Source of the DNA: Caryophanales bacterium UBA5729
GTDB taxonomy: Bacteria > Bacillota_I > Bacilli_A > Izemoplasmatales > Hujiaoplasmataceae
NCBI GenBank assembly: GCA_002419505.1
Contig: DIGF01000016.1
Location: 1-64,000 of the forward strand
Direction of reading: 5' to 3'
DNA: 64,000 nucleotides
In this document: positions 63,095 through 64,000 of the stretch, piece after piece
How the letters are laid out: each line of letters opens with the position of its first letter
How positions within the stretch are numbered: position 1 is the first letter of the stretch
Translations under genes and position numbers: made by a program
The notes under the pieces: model-generated
Told to the model about the DNA's origin: nothing
Seen by the model: only the letters and a program-made list of their open reading frames with translations
The model's database searches: none

Positions 63095-63981
63095 GTGAGA
63101 ATTTAACGGAAGTGCTATTTGAATCTGGAAGCCAACTAGAAATAATTGGTGCCTATGCTTTTTACGGTTTAAGCAATCTGAAAAGTTTTGATTTACCTGA
63201 TAGTGTAACTACAATCGGTCACTACGCTTTTGCTGGCAACGTGAGTTCAACTGCTTTCAATATTTCTTTAAATAGCGCTTTATTGACAATTGGAGAATAT
63301 GCTTTTTCTAACAACAAGAAACTGACTACAATCCTCTTACTAGATACCATTACAAGTCTTGGCATCAGGGCATTTTATGAATGCTCCTCACTTCAAACCA
63401 TTAATATACCATTAGGAATTACCGTTATCGAAAGCGGATTATTTTTTAATTGTACTTCTTTAGAGACGGTAATATTCCCTGAAGGTAGCCAAATTACCAT
63501 TATTAGTCCTGAAGCTTTTATAAATAATTTTAGTCTAATTAATATCAATTTACCAGAAACTCTTATTAGTATTACCTCATACGCTTTTTCAAATTGCATG
63601 TCATTGGTTAGTTTTTATCTTCCTGATTCGGTTTCATTTATCGGCAGTTTTGCTTTTTATAATGACCTATCTTTAGTTATCTCTGTTGAAGCAGAAACAA
63701 AACCAGTTAATTGGGAAAACGATTGGGCTTATTTTGGACCGATCGAAGTCTTGTTCGCCGTAAATCATCGGTCAATTACTTTAATACCTGATAACGGAGA
63801 AAATGAAATAGTGATTTTTCAAAAGATTGGAACAGTTGTCATTCCACCAACTAATCCCGAAAAATTAGGTTATATATTCGGTGGTTGGTATCTAGATGAA
63901 GGCAGTTTTTTAGTTCCTTATGTCTTTGATGTGATGCCAGAAGAATCAGTCACGCTTTATGCAAAGTGGATACCTGAGTAA
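63094..63981 (+). pseudogene. 5'-truncated LRR/InlB-repeat surface protein
   Basis: An open frame of 295 codons begins within the T tract of a terminator. It reads CENLTEVLFESGSQLEIIGA, the middle of a BspA-type leucine-rich repeat. The repeats continue for about 200 residues and are followed by an InlB-type B-repeat (LGYIFGGWYLDEGS, VTLYAKW). No start codon with a ribosome binding site and no signal peptide are present; a GTG at 63112 has no site. The 5' part of a surface lipoprotein like that at 54661 has been lost. It may serve as a recombination store for the intact gene. Confidence 0.7.
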
Positions 63982-64000
63982 ATGCAATAGTTCTTAGATA

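Noticed and set aside
1..64000. CRISPR array, tRNA or rRNA genes
   Set aside because: No regularly spaced repeats and no tRNA- or rRNA-like sequence were seen on either strand.

Overview
This is an AT-rich window from a low-GC bacterium that uses TGA as a stop codon: the tape-measure gene and the integrase gene, among others, end in TGA. TTG and GTG starts and strong purine-rich ribosome binding sites are frequent. The standard code, the BspA-type leucine-rich and InlB-type repeat lipoproteins, and the compact gene packing together suggest an Acholeplasma/Izemoplasma-like member of the Mollicutes or a near relative in the Bacillota. That placement is an inference, because no rRNA or tRNA gene is visible.

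Layout. (1) 0-8.5 kb: the tail module of a siphovirus-like prophage (gp10-like remnant, tail completion protein, major tail protein, tail assembly chaperone with a probable programmed frameshift, tape measure, Dit, baseplate hub, fibre proteins). No holin or endolysin follows. (2) 8.5-21.9 kb: a cargo or defence island. It holds two solitary AbiEi-like antitoxins (one beside a truncated toxin), a DUF3800 gene preceded by a small RNA with its own promoter and terminator, a toxin-antitoxin-chaperone operon (MqsR-like, MqsA-like, SecB-like), an unknown pair with a membrane protein, a HEPN RNase-like gene with a PHP-ATPase and a small partner, an IS110-family transposon with a structured RNA end, and two PD-(D/E)xK nuclease-like genes. 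(3) 21.9-29.1 kb: an integration and control module with two overlapping large serine recombinases, a CI-like repressor, a Cro-like regulator, a tyrosine recombinase, an excisionase-like protein and a DUF4373-type replication protein. (4) 29.6-46.4 kb: a surface polysaccharide locus. It runs from a winged-helix regulator through aminotransferase, PglC-like initiating transferase, ATP-grasp, HAD, acyltransferase, nucleotidyltransferase, glycosyltransferases, kinases, Wzy-like polymerase and WbsX-like protein to the dTDP-rhamnose genes rfbACDB and a Wzx-like flippase. (5) 46.4-51.0 kb: eroded dispersed repeats around a DUF4143-type ATPase and a SEC-C protein. (6) 51.0-57.8 kb: surface proteins (a 5'-truncated Ig-like repeat protein, lipoproteins, a large LRR protein with a structured leader). 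(7) 57.9-61.6 kb: an arsenic resistance operon. (8) 61.6-64 kb: a membrane protein, a lipoprotein and a 5'-truncated LRR fragment.

How they fit together. The phage tail genes, recombinases and repressor indicate one or more integrated elements, with the defence genes as cargo between structural and integration modules. The polysaccharide locus is arranged as one long run of overlapping plus-strand genes and would build a rhamnose-containing, probably amino-sugar-initiated glycan by a Wzx/Wzy route. The arsenic operon pairs an ArsR repressor with an ACR3 efflux pump, an ArsP-like permease, an LMW-type arsenate reductase and two small thioredoxin-fold proteins.

The strongest candidates for undescribed biology are the DUF3800-RNA unit, the HEPN/PHP-ATPase/small-protein trio, the three-gene TAC operon with its promoter palindrome, the dispersed GACAGTCC repeat family, and the leader with mutually exclusive hairpins in front of the 1038-residue lipoprotein.
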